Source: Nocardia stercoris (GTDB lineage: Bacteria > Actinomycetota > Actinomycetes > Mycobacteriales > Mycobacteriaceae). Taken from it: a DNA stretch of 64,000 nt. A program made the translations under genes and the position numbers. This document shows positions 43,906 through 52,442 of this stretch, piece by piece (position 1 is the first letter of the stretch; each line of letters begins with the position of its first letter). The notes beneath the pieces were generated by a model that was given only the letters and a program-made list of their open reading frames with translations, was not told where the DNA came from and did no database searches. The stretch spans positions 52,800 to 116,799 of the forward strand of contig NZ_RFFH01000019.1 in the NCBI RefSeq assembly GCF_003696265.1. Direction: 5' to 3'.

Positions 43906-46464
43906 GTGGACTCGTTCAACCCCACCACCAAGACCCAGGCGGCCATCCAATCCGCCGTGCAGGCTGCCGCCGCAGCGGGTAATCCGGAGATCCGTCCGGC
44001 GCACTTGCTGGTGGCGCTCCTGGATCAGACCGACGGCATCGCGGCGCCGCTGCTGAAGGCGGCCGCCGTCGACCCGGGCCAGGTCCGGCGCGAGGCCCAG
44101 GACATCATCGACCGGCTGCCCCGCGCGACCGGTTCCTCGACCATGCCGCAGCTCGGCCGCGAGGCCGTGGCCGCGCTCAACGCCGCCCAGAAGCTGGCCA
44201 CCGAACTCGGCGACGAATACGTCTCGACCGAGCACGTCGTGGTCGGTCTCGCCGAGGGCGACTCCGACGTCTCCCAGCTGCTGCTGAAGTACGGCGCGTC
44301 GGTGTCCGCGCTGCGCGAGGCGTTCCCCTCGGTCCGCGGCAGTGCCCGCGTGACCTCACCCGATCCCGAAGGCTCGTACCAGGCGCTGGAGAAGTACTCG
44401 ACCGACCTCACCTCGGCCGCCCGCGACGGGAAACTCGACCCCGTCATCGGGCGCGACACCGAGATCCGGCGGGTGGTGCAGGTGCTGTCGCGCCGCACCA
44501 AGAACAACCCGGTGCTGATCGGTGAGCCCGGTGTGGGCAAGACCGCCATCGTGGAGGGGCTCGCCCAGCGCATCGTGGCCGGTGACGTCCCGGAGTCGTT
44601 GCGCGGCAAGAAGCTCATCTCCCTCGACCTGGGGGCGATGGTGGCCGGTGCCAAGTACCGCGGTGAATTCGAGGAGCGGCTCAAGGCGGTACTCGAGGAC
44701 ATCAAATCCAGTGCCGGACAGATCATTACGTTCATCGACGAGCTGCACACCATCGTCGGCGCCGGTGCCACCGGCGAATCCGCCATGGACGCGGGCAACA
44801 TGATCAAGCCCATGCTGGCCCGCGGTGAACTGCGGTTGGTCGGCGCCACCACGCTCGACGAGTACCGCCAGCACATCGAGAAGGACGCCGCCCTCGAGCG
44901 GCGGTTCCAGCAGGTGCTGGTCGGCGAGCCCTCGGTGGAGGACACCGTCGGCATCCTGCGCGGGCTCAAGGAGCGCTACGAGGTGCACCACGGGGTGCGG
45001 ATCACCGACTCCGCGCTGGTCGCCGCGGCCACGCTCAGCGACCGCTACATCACCTCGCGGTTCCTGCCGGACAAGGCCATCGACCTGGTCGACGAGGCCG
45101 CGTCCCGGCTGCGCATGGAGATCGACTCGCGCCCGGTCGAGATCGACGTGGTCGAACGGGCCGTGCGCCGGCTCGAGATCGAGGAGATGGCGCTCGCCAA
45201 GGAGACCGACGAAGCGTCCAAGCAGCGGCTGGAGAAGCTGCGCAAGGAACTCGCCGACGACCGCGAGAAGCTCGGCCAGCTCACCGTCCGGTGGCAGAAC
45301 GAGAAGAACGCCATCGACGAGATCCGGGTCGCCAAGGAGCAGTTGGAGGCGTTGCGCGGCGAGGAACAGCGCGCCGAACGCGACGGCGACTACGCCAAGG
45401 TGTCGAAGGTCCGCTATGTCGACATTCCGGCCGCCGAGAAGGCGCTGGCCGAGGCCGAGGAGCGGATCGCCACGACCGACCCGGCCGAGGACGTCATGCT
45501 GAAGGAGGAGGTCAACCCCGACGACATCGCCGAGGTGGTGTCCTCGTGGACCGGAATTCCGGTGGGCCGCATGCTCGAAGGGGAGACCCAGAAGCTGCTG
45601 CGCATGGAAGACGAACTGGGACAACGGGTTGTGGGCCAGAAGGAGGCCGTACAGGCTGTGTCGGACGCGGTGCGCCGCGCCCGGGCCGGCGTCGCCGACC
45701 CCAACCGGCCCACCGGCTCGTTCATGTTCGTCGGCCCGACCGGTGTCGGTAAGACGGAACTGGCGAAAGCGTTGGCGGACTTCCTGTTCGACGACGAACG
45801 GGCCATGACCCGGATCGACATGAGCGAGTACGCCGAGAAGCACTCGGTGGCCCGGCTGGTCGGTGCGCCGCCCGGTTACGTCGGCTACGACCAGGGTGGT
45901 CAGCTCACCGAGGCGGTCCGGCGGCGGCCCTACACCGTGGTGCTGTTCGACGAGATCGAGAAGGCGCACCCGGACGTGTTCGACATCCTGCTGCAGGTGC
46001 TCGACGAGGGCCGACTGACCGACGGCCAGGGTCGCACGGTCGACTTCCGCAACACCATCCTGATCCTGACCTCCAACCTGGGCGCCGGCGGCGACCGGGA
46101 CACGGTGATGGACGCGGTGCGGCGGGCCTTCAAGCCCGAGTTCCTCAACCGGCTCGACGACGTGGTCATGTTCGCGCCGCTGTCGGAGGAGCAGCTCGAG
46201 CACATCGTCGACATCCAGCTGCAGCAACTGCAGAAGCGGCTGGCGCAGCGCCGGCTGACCCTGGATGTCAGCGACTCGGCCCGGTTCTGGCTCGCCGTGC
46301 GTGGCTACGACCCGGCCTACGGCGCGCGGCCGCTGCGCCGGCTGATCCAGCAGGCCATCGGCGACACGCTGGCCAAGGAACTGCTGGCCGGTGAGGTCAC
46401 CGACGGTGACACCGTCAAGGTCAACATCGACCCGACCGGCGACGGGCTGCTGGTCGGCCGCTGA
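43906..46464 (+). CDS. clpB: ClpB disaggregase
   Basis: An 852-residue AAA+ disaggregase. The N-domain (1-145) begins MDSFNPTTKTQAA. NBD1 has Walker A GEPGVGKT (206-213) and FIDELH. A coiled-coil middle domain (about 400-520) follows. NBD2 has Walker A GPTGVGKT (610-617) and LFDEIEKAHPD. It extracts polypeptides from aggregates with DnaK/DnaJ/GrpE, encoded 13 kb away under the same HspR control. GTG 43906 is preferred to GTG 43900 because AGGAAGG then sits 6 bp upstream and the N-terminus matches mycobacterial ClpB. Confidence 0.97.
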   Translation: MDSFNPTTKTQAAIQSAVQAAAAAGNPEIRPAHLLVALLDQTDGIAAPLLKAAAVDPGQVRREAQDIIDRLPRATGSSTMPQLGREAVAALNAAQKLATELGDEYVSTEHVVVGLAEGDSDVSQLLLKYGASVSALREAFPSVRGSARVTSPDPEGSYQALEKYSTDLTSAARDGKLDPVIGRDTEIRRVVQVLSRRTKNNPVLIGEPGVGKTAIVEGLAQRIVAGDVPESLRGKKLISLDLGAMVAGAKYRGEFEERLKAVLEDIKSSAGQIITFIDELHTIVGAGATGESAMDAGNMIKPMLARGELRLVGATTLDEYRQHIEKDAALERRFQQVLVGEPSVEDTVGILRGLKERYEVHHGVRITDSALVAAATLSDRYITSRFLPDKAIDLVDEAASRLRMEIDSRPVEIDVVERAVRRLEIEEMALAKETDEASKQRLEKLRKELADDREKLGQLTVRWQNEKNAIDEIRVAKEQLEALRGEEQRAERDGDYAKVSKVRYVDIPAAEKALAEAEERIATTDPAEDVMLKEEVNPDDIAEVVSSWTGIPVGRMLEGETQKLLRMEDELGQRVVGQKEAVQAVSDAVRRARAGVADPNRPTGSFMFVGPTGVGKTELAKALADFLFDDERAMTRIDMSEYAEKHSVARLVGAPPGYVGYDQGGQLTEAVRRRPYTVVLFDEIEKAHPDVFDILLQVLDEGRLTDGQGRTVDFRNTILILTSNLGAGGDRDTVMDAVRRAFKPEFLNRLDDVVMFAPLSEEQLEHIVDIQLQQLQKRLAQRRLTLDVSDSARFWLAVRGYDPAYGARPLRRLIQQAIGDTLAKELLAGEVTDGDTVKVNIDPTGDGLLVGR

Positions 46465-46482
46465 CGGGCGGATCGTCCGATT

Positions 46483-46516
46483 GTGCCCCGCATCGACGCA
46501 GGTCGGTGCGGGGCAC
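46483..46516 (+). terminator. Terminator after clpB
   Basis: GTGCCCCGCA (46483-46492) pairs with TGCGGGGCAC (46507-46516) across a 14-base loop, 19 bp after the clpB stop. Confidence 0.7.
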
Positions 46517-46592
46517 CGGCATCCGGGTGACCACCGAAATTCCTGTTCGTGATCTCAGAGGGCGCACATGTTTCGTGCCTAGTATCGAAGCC

Positions 46593-47558
46593 ATGACTAC
46601 TCCGAGCGGTGCCGGTGGTGAGAACGTTTCGGGTGACCCGTGGGCGCAGCGGCCGGACGAGCCGGTGGACGGCCCCCGCCCGGAGGACGCGACGATTCCG
46701 GCGTCGGGCGGCGTGGCGAACGCGCAGCCGACCGAGGTGATCGGCGGCACCGCCGAGCTGCCGCGGCAGGCCGAATGGGGTCAACAGCAGTGGGGGCCGG
46801 GCGAGCAGTGGAACGCCGGACCACAGTGGGCGCCCGAACAGCAGTGGGCACCGGCGCAGAACCCGGCGGGGTATCCCGAACCCACCGCCCAGTACCCCAC
46901 ACCGGGCTATCCGGTCGACGAGACGGCCCGGTACACGGCGGGGTATCCGGCCGAACCGGGTTATCCGGCCGAGGGCTATCCACCCGCGGCGGGCTATCCC
47001 GGCGGCCCGGGTTATCCGACCGGTCAGGGCTATCCGCCGGTCGGCCCGGGCGGACCCGGCATGCCGATGCCCGGCGGACCGCAGCCGCCGAAGCGGCGGA
47101 CCGGGATGTGGCTGGCGGTCAGCGCGGCGATCTTCGCGGCGGTGGTGGTCGGCGGTGCGCTGGTGGGGATGTTCCTGGGCAGCCACAGTTCGGTGTCGAC
47201 CAACAACGCGGCGTCGCCGTCCACGACGAGCCTGTTCCCGCCCGCGCACACACCGGCGTACCCGACACCCTCGACGGGACCGAACGGGCCGAGCGAGATC
47301 CCCGGTCTCGGTAATCCGGACGACGGCGCCACGATGGGCACGGTGCAGTCCAACAATGCCGGCACGCTCACCGTGCAGTCGCTCGGCGGCAGTTCGGTCA
47401 CCGTGCACACCGACGCCGACACCCAGATCCTGGCGTTGGGTGCCAGTACCGTCACCGACCTGCACAGTGGCGATCTGATCGTCGTGCAGGGCGACAAGTC
47501 GGCCGACGGGTCGATCCAGGCGAAGATCATCTTCGGCGCCTCGCTCCCGACGCGCTGA
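46593..47558 (+). CDS. Membrane-anchored Pro/Gly/Tyr-rich protein with DUF5666-like domain
   Basis: A 321-residue protein. A disordered cytoplasmic part of about 165 residues contains repeated G-Y-P units (PGYPAEGYPPAAGYPGGPGYP). One membrane helix (about 172-195) follows, then a Ser/Thr/Pro linker and an outer domain of 70 residues. Its strand pattern (MGTVQSNNAGTLTVQSLGG, LHSGDLIVVQGDKS) resembles DUF5666. Function unknown. ATG 46593 has no ribosome site, but TAGTAT (46580-46585) is a good -10 box placing transcription on the ATG, so it is probably leaderless. Confidence 0.75.
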   Translation: MTTPSGAGGENVSGDPWAQRPDEPVDGPRPEDATIPASGGVANAQPTEVIGGTAELPRQAEWGQQQWGPGEQWNAGPQWAPEQQWAPAQNPAGYPEPTAQYPTPGYPVDETARYTAGYPAEPGYPAEGYPPAAGYPGGPGYPTGQGYPPVGPGGPGMPMPGGPQPPKRRTGMWLAVSAAIFAAVVVGGALVGMFLGSHSSVSTNNAASPSTTSLFPPAHTPAYPTPSTGPNGPSEIPGLGNPDDGATMGTVQSNNAGTLTVQSLGGSSVTVHTDADTQILALGASTVTDLHSGDLIVVQGDKSADGSIQAKIIFGASLPTR

Positions 47559-47637
47559 GCGAAACCGTCGGCCGCGCAAGTGTGACCCCGCAGGGCCTCC
47601 GAGCAGGCGGCGGTAATACAGCCTAGACTCGGGGGCG

Positions 47638-48672
47638 ATGGCGATGACGGCGATGTGGTTCGGTCTGGCGGCGGTCGCACTGGTAGGTGCGATCGTACTG
47701 CTGTATTTCGATCGGTTGCAGCGACAGCGCACCGGTCACGTCCGGCAGGTGTGGGCGAAATCCCATGGCTACACCTATGTTTCGGTGGAGCCGTCGCTGG
47801 CGGCCACCTGGCATCGCGGCGCGATGGCCAAGCTCGGATACCTGACGGCGGTCGACGTCGTGTCCGGGATCCGCAAGGGCGAGAAGTTCGTCCTGTTCGA
47901 TCTGGAGGACGCCGCCACGCTGATCGCGGTCCGCCGCCAGATCGGTTCGGACATCGACATCGACCTGCGGCTCAAGACCGCGGCGCCGCCGAAGGACGCC
48001 GACCTCGATCTGCTCGGCGCGATCGGCGACCGGGTGGTGTTCGCGACCAACCCCGATATCGCCCGCCACGCCGTCGACCAGCGCATGGTCGCCTTCATCG
48101 AATCGCTGCCGGATACGGTGCAGCAGTTGTGGAGCGAGGGCAACTGGACCCTCGGTGTGCTGCCGGTGGGTACCGGCGCGCGCGACTGGGAGACCGCGAT
48201 CGACGCCGTCCTGCGGCTGTCCGGCCTGCTGCACGTGCTGCCGCCGATCGGTGCCGAGTCCCGCGGCGTGGAACCCGAATCCGGGTATGCCGAAGGCGAT
48301 TTCGACGACGACTACGGCAACGAAGAGGACTACTACGAGGGCTACGGCCCCGACGGGCAGTACGAGGCGGGTGAACAGTACGAGGACGACGAGCAGTACG
48401 AGCGGGACCGCTACGACGACCGTTTCGCCGGCTACCCGGAGTCCGAGGAGCCCGAACGCGAAGCCGACCCGGAACCGCCGCGCCGCCCCGCACTGGCCGT
48501 CGTCCCGGACCCGCGCGACCGGCGCGAGCCGCCCGCCCGCGGCAACGGCCGCGAAAAGCGCTCCGCCGCACCGGAATACGACGACCACGCGGACGAATCC
48601 GACGCGGACGGCGAACCCCGGGGCGGCCCGTTCCATCCGGGATTCCGGCCCTATCAGGGTCCGGCACGGTGA
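47638..48672 (+). CDS. N-terminally anchored protein, Rv0383c-like
   Basis: A 344-residue protein with one N-terminal membrane helix (about 5-24). A globular domain follows (to about 210) containing HGYTYVSVEPSLAATWHRGAM and WTLGVLPVGTGARDWETAIDAVLRL. The tail is highly acidic, rich in Tyr/Glu/Asp, then Pro/Arg. Size and position between clpB and pyrE suit M. tuberculosis Rv0383c, a putative exported protein of unknown role; this is inferred from synteny. Three in-frame ATGs occur within the first six codons. Confidence 0.7.
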   Translation: MAMTAMWFGLAAVALVGAIVLLYFDRLQRQRTGHVRQVWAKSHGYTYVSVEPSLAATWHRGAMAKLGYLTAVDVVSGIRKGEKFVLFDLEDAATLIAVRRQIGSDIDIDLRLKTAAPPKDADLDLLGAIGDRVVFATNPDIARHAVDQRMVAFIESLPDTVQQLWSEGNWTLGVLPVGTGARDWETAIDAVLRLSGLLHVLPPIGAESRGVEPESGYAEGDFDDDYGNEEDYYEGYGPDGQYEAGEQYEDDEQYERDRYDDRFAGYPESEEPEREADPEPPRRPALAVVPDPRDRREPPARGNGREKRSAAPEYDDHADESDADGEPRGGPFHPGFRPYQGPAR

Positions 48673-48702
48673 CCCCCACCACCCGTCGCGAGAGGTGACG
48701 TG

Positions 48703-49512
48703 ATGTCCGGCCCCGCCGCTGCCCGACTGCCCGGCCACACCCGACCGGTGGCCTTGATCACCGGACCCACCTCCGGGATCGGCGCCGGCTTCGCCACCCG
48801 GCTCGCCGCCCTCGGCTACGACCTGGTGCTGGTCGCGCGCTCGGCCGACCGCCTCGCCGAACTGGCCACCGACCTGGAATCCCGCTTCGGCACCCGCTCC
48901 CAGCTCCTGCCCGCCGACCTGTCGGTGAGCGCCGACCGCGACCTGGTGTGCGAGCGGCTGGCCGAGGGCGTCGACTTCTTGGTGAACAACGCCGGCTTCG
49001 GCATCACCGGTGAATTCTGGACCGTCGAACCGGCCGAGCTGCAGCGCCAGCTGGACGTCAATGTCACCGCCGTCGTCCAGTTGACCCGGGCCGCACTGCC
49101 TTCCATGATCGCGGCCGCGAAGGGCTCGGTGGTCAACGTCGCCAGCGTCGCCGGTCTGGTGCCCGGACGGGGATCGACCTATTCGGCCTCCAAGGCCTAC
49201 GTCATATCCTTTACCGAAGGGCTGGCCGGTGGGCTGGCCGGGACCGGAGTCCGGGTGCAGGCGTTGTGCCCGGGATTCGTGCACACCGAGTTCCATCAGC
49301 GTGCCGGGATCGAGATGTCGTCGCTGCCGGAGCAGCTGTGGCTGACCGTCGACCAGGTGGTGGCCGGGTCGCTGGCCGACCTCGACAAGGACCGCGTGAT
49401 CTGCGTGCCCGGTGTGCAGTACAAGGCGATCACCACGATCGCCGGACTGATTCCGCGAGGTCTGGTGGGTCGGCTCAACCGGGGCCTGCTCAACGGCCGC
49501 GGGAGGACATAG
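48703..49512 (+). CDS. Short-chain dehydrogenase/reductase
   Basis: A 269-residue classical SDR: cofactor motif TGPTSGIGAG (about 21-30), NNAG near 95, catalytic Ser-Tyr-Lys with YSASK, and PGFVHTEF after it. Arg after the second strand (ARSADRL) suggests NADP(H). An extended C-terminus resembles SDRs acting on hydrophobic substrates. The substrate is unknown. ATG 48703 with GAGAGG upstream is preferred to the GTG one codon earlier. It lies 46 bp before pyrE. Confidence 0.82.
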   Translation: MSGPAAARLPGHTRPVALITGPTSGIGAGFATRLAALGYDLVLVARSADRLAELATDLESRFGTRSQLLPADLSVSADRDLVCERLAEGVDFLVNNAGFGITGEFWTVEPAELQRQLDVNVTAVVQLTRAALPSMIAAAKGSVVNVASVAGLVPGRGSTYSASKAYVISFTEGLAGGLAGTGVRVQALCPGFVHTEFHQRAGIEMSSLPEQLWLTVDQVVAGSLADLDKDRVICVPGVQYKAITTIAGLIPRGLVGRLNRGLLNGRGRT

Positions 49513-49558
49513 CCGCGCCGGCCGCAGGGCCCGCGCGCCGGAAAGGATACGAACTCTC

Positions 49559-50104
49559 ATGATCGAATCGACGGCCGACCGGGACCGACTGGCTGAGCTG
49601 GTACGGCAGCTGGCGGTAGTGCACGGGCGAGTGACGCTGTCGTCGGGCAAGGAAGCCGACTACTACGTCGACCTGCGGCGCGCGACCCTGCACCACCAGG
49701 CGGGCCCGCTGATCGGCACCCTGCTGCGGGAACTGGTCTCGGACTGGGACTTCGACGCTGTCGGCGGCCTCACCATGGGCGCCGACCCGGTCGCCCTGGC
49801 CATGATGCACACCCCCGGCCGGCCGATCGACGCGTTCGTGGTGCGCAAAGCCGCGAAGGCGCACGGCATGCAGCGCCAGATCGAAGGTCCGGACATCGTC
49901 GGCAAGCGGGTGCTGGTCGTCGAGGACACCACCACCACCGGAAACTCGCCGCTCACCGCCGTCCAAGCGCTGCGTGAGGCCGGTGCGACCGTCGTCGGCG
50001 TCGCCACCGTCGTCGACCGGGAAACCGGTGCCGATCAGGTCATCGCGCAAGAAGGCTTGGAGTATCGTTCGATCCTCGGGCTGAAGGATCTGGCTCTGGG
50101 GTGA
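49559..50104 (+). CDS. pyrE: Orotate phosphoribosyltransferase
   Basis: A 181-residue enzyme converting orotate and PRPP to OMP in pyrimidine synthesis. The PRPP-binding motif VLVVEDTTTTGNS is near residue 120, the flexible catalytic loop is VVRKAAKAHGMQR, and GLTMGADPVALA is conserved. Length matches the M. tuberculosis enzyme (179). Confidence 0.94.
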   Translation: MIESTADRDRLAELVRQLAVVHGRVTLSSGKEADYYVDLRRATLHHQAGPLIGTLLRELVSDWDFDAVGGLTMGADPVALAMMHTPGRPIDAFVVRKAAKAHGMQRQIEGPDIVGKRVLVVEDTTTTGNSPLTAVQALREAGATVVGVATVVDRETGADQVIAQEGLEYRSILGLKDLALG

Positions 50105-50170
50105 CCCGGAGGGCTTCGATAGCCTGAGCAACATTTGTCCAACGGTGGTGAAGGGTCGTGTGAGTCACCT

Positions 50171-51229
50171 GTGGTGAGCATTGCAGTGAAGTCCGGGCAC
50201 GCGAATGTCGCGATGCTCGGCATCGGGGCTTACCGCCCCCAGCGCATCGTCAGCAATGCCGAGGTGTGTGAGATTCTCGACTCCACCCCGGAGTGGATCT
50301 ACGAACGCACCGGCATCCGCAACCGCCGCTGGATCAGTGGAGACGAAACCCTGCGCAGCATCGCGGCGGCCGCCGGCGGCCGTGCACTGCGCAACAGCGA
50401 GGTCGACCCGGCCAAGATCGGCGCGGTCATCCTGTGCACCTCCAGCTGGCTCAAGCTGACCCCGCACGGCGCGCCGACCGTTGCCTGCGACATCGGCCTC
50501 AACGGGGTTCCGGCCTTCGACTTGACCTCGGGCTGTGGTGGTTTCGGCTACGGCCTCGGCATCGCCGCCGACATGATCCGCAGCGGTTCCGCCGAATACA
50601 TCCTGGTGATCGGTGCCGAGACCATGACGGTCGGCCTCGACCCCACCGACCGCGGCACCGCGATGATCTTCGGTGACGGTGCCGGCGCGGTCGTCGTCGG
50701 GCCCAGCGAGGAGAACGGCATCTCGCCGACGGTGTGGGGCAGCGACGGCGAGAACGCCGAGGCGATCGCGCAGGACGTCGACTTCCTCGAGTACATGGAA
50801 CGGGCCCAGCGCCTGCAGGGCACCGATCCGGAGGTCGAGAAGGTCGGCCGGATGAGCCTGCACATGCAGGGCCCCAAGGTTTTCCGCTGGGCCGCGGTCA
50901 CGCTGCCGCGGGCCCTGGCCAGCGCGATCGAGCTGTCCGGGGTGTCCAAGGACGACCTCGAGGTCTTCGTCCCGCACCAGGCCAACGCGCGGATCAACGA
51001 TCTGATGCGCAAGAATCTCGGTCTGGCCGATGACATTCCGATGGCCAACGACATCGAGAACACCGGAAACTGTTCGGCCGCTTCGATTCCGTTGGCGATC
51101 GAGGAAATGCTGGTCACCGGTAAGGCGAAGGGCGGCCAGCTGGCGCTGCTGCTCGGCTTCGGCGCCGGGCTCAGCTACGCCGGACAGGTCGCGGTGCTGC
51201 CGCCCGCCCCGGTCGAGCCGAGCTTCTGA
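50171..51229 (+). CDS. Beta-ketoacyl-ACP synthase III-like enzyme
   Basis: A 352-residue thiolase-fold condensing enzyme with the KAS III triad Cys122 (LTSGCGG), His269 (VPHQANARI) and Asn300 (ENTGNCSAAS). The C-terminal GFGAGLSYAGQVAVL is conserved. It could prime fatty-acid or polyketide synthesis; chain preference cannot be told. It stands apart from fab genes. GTG 50171 is my choice; TTG 50135 or GTG 50186 are alternatives and no ribosome site is decisive. It converges with the next gene, 4 bp away. Confidence 0.85.
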   Translation: MVSIAVKSGHANVAMLGIGAYRPQRIVSNAEVCEILDSTPEWIYERTGIRNRRWISGDETLRSIAAAAGGRALRNSEVDPAKIGAVILCTSSWLKLTPHGAPTVACDIGLNGVPAFDLTSGCGGFGYGLGIAADMIRSGSAEYILVIGAETMTVGLDPTDRGTAMIFGDGAGAVVVGPSEENGISPTVWGSDGENAEAIAQDVDFLEYMERAQRLQGTDPEVEKVGRMSLHMQGPKVFRWAAVTLPRALASAIELSGVSKDDLEVFVPHQANARINDLMRKNLGLADDIPMANDIENTGNCSAASIPLAIEEMLVTGKAKGGQLALLLGFGAGLSYAGQVAVLPPAPVEPSF

Positions 51230-51233
51230 GCCG

Positions 51234-51695
51234 TCAGCTGCGTGGCTTCCCGAAGCACAGGATGATGCGGTCGCGGTCGGCCGGATCGACTCTGATCGAG
51301 ACGATCTCGCCGACCGCGATCCGTTCCCGGTCCACCGGCTGCAGGTCGTAGACGATCGTGCCGCGGTAGGTCTCGGCGCCCGGGACGGTCAGTTCCAGAT
51401 CCAGTTCGGTGAGTTCGGTGTGATGGTCGGTGCGCTCGAGCGGATGCATGCCCTCGATCACTGCCCAGCCCTCCAGCCCGCGCCGGCGCAATGCCCGGTC
51501 CGCCCGGCTCGGACGCTGGGTGAGCACCATGCCCAGCCCGACACACGATCCGAACGCGCCGACCAGCGCCATGATCTGGAACGGTGCGGTACCCGGTGGG
51601 GTGTGTGGCATGACCCAGCCCAGCCAGAAGCCGAGCACCACCAGATATGCGGCGGTGACCCCGACAACGGTGCGCAGGATTCGCGCATGGTCCAT
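51234..51695 (-). CDS. Two-helix membrane protein, unknown function
   Basis: A 153-residue protein with two membrane helices (about 9-28 and 40-58). A cytoplasmic beta-rich domain (LDLELTVPGAETYRGTIVYDL, VSIRVDP) is of the kind seen in NfeD/OB-like membrane proteins. ATG 51695 is set by GGGGGAGG just upstream. It follows the response regulator on the same strand, but a TATCCT -10-like box in the 87-bp gap suggests its own promoter. Confidence 0.7.
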   Translation of the reverse strand: MDHARILRTVVGVTAAYLVVLGFWLGWVMPHTPPGTAPFQIMALVGAFGSCVGLGMVLTQRPSRADRALRRRGLEGWAVIEGMHPLERTDHHTELTELDLELTVPGAETYRGTIVYDLQPVDRERIAVGEIVSIRVDPADRDRIILCFGKPRS

Positions 51696-51782
51696 GACTG
51701 CCTCCCCCATGGGCCGGGTAATTTCAGGATAGTGTCGAATTACCCCGCCGACCTGCCCCTATGGTTGCAACTCGGCCGCGGG

Positions 51783-52442
51783 TCAGCCGCGTAGCCGCAG
51801 CACGGCCAGCACCCGCCTGTGGTGGGTGTCCGACGGTGGCAGGTCCAGCTTCACGAAAATGTTGCCGACGTGTTTTTCGACCGCCCGCTCGGTGACGGTC
51901 AAGGTCGCGGCGATGGCGCTGTTCGACAGTCCCTGGGCCATCAGCTCCAGTACTTCCCGTTCGCGCGGGGTGAGCCGGTCCAGGACCTGCTGCCGGCGGC
52001 CGGCGCCGATCAGCTGGCTCACGACCTCGGGGTCCAGGGCGGTACCGCCGGTGGCGACCCGCTGGAGGGCGTCGACGAATTCGCCGACGTCGGCGACCCG
52101 GTCCTTGAGCAGATAGCCGACGCCGGCGGCGCCCGCGGCCAGCAGTTCGGTGGCGTAGCGGGTCTCGACCCATTGGGAGAAGACCAGGACTCCGGTCTCC
52201 GGATGCCGGCGGCGCAGGGCCAGTGCGGCGACCAGGCCCTCGTCGGTGTGGGTGGGCGGCATCCGCACGTCGACCACGGCGACATCGGGCCGGAGGCTGG
52301 CCACGATGTCGACGAGATCGGTTGCGTCGCTGATCATTTCGACTACCTCATGGCCGCGGTCGGTCAGCAGCCCGGCCAGCCCGTCGCGCAGGATCGCGTT
52401 GTCCTCGGCGATCACGACGCGCAGGCCGGCCGGGATGGTCAC
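51783..52442 (-). CDS. NarL/FixJ-type response regulator
   Basis: A 219-residue regulator. The receiver has acidic pair Glu13/Asp14, phospho-acceptor Asp58 (VVDVRMPP), a switch Ser in FSQW and Lys in LLKDR. The LuxR helix-turn-helix starts LTPREREVLELMAQGLSN and has VTERAVEKHVGNIF. Its GTG start overlaps the kinase stop by 4 bp, so the pair is coupled. It likely controls an envelope or stress response; targets are not visible here. Confidence 0.92.
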   Translation of the reverse strand: MTIPAGLRVVIAEDNAILRDGLAGLLTDRGHEVVEMISDATDLVDIVASLRPDVAVVDVRMPPTHTDEGLVAALALRRRHPETGVLVFSQWVETRYATELLAAGAAGVGYLLKDRVADVGEFVDALQRVATGGTALDPEVVSQLIGAGRRQQVLDRLTPREREVLELMAQGLSNSAIAATLTVTERAVEKHVGNIFVKLDLPPSDTHHRRVLAVLRLRG

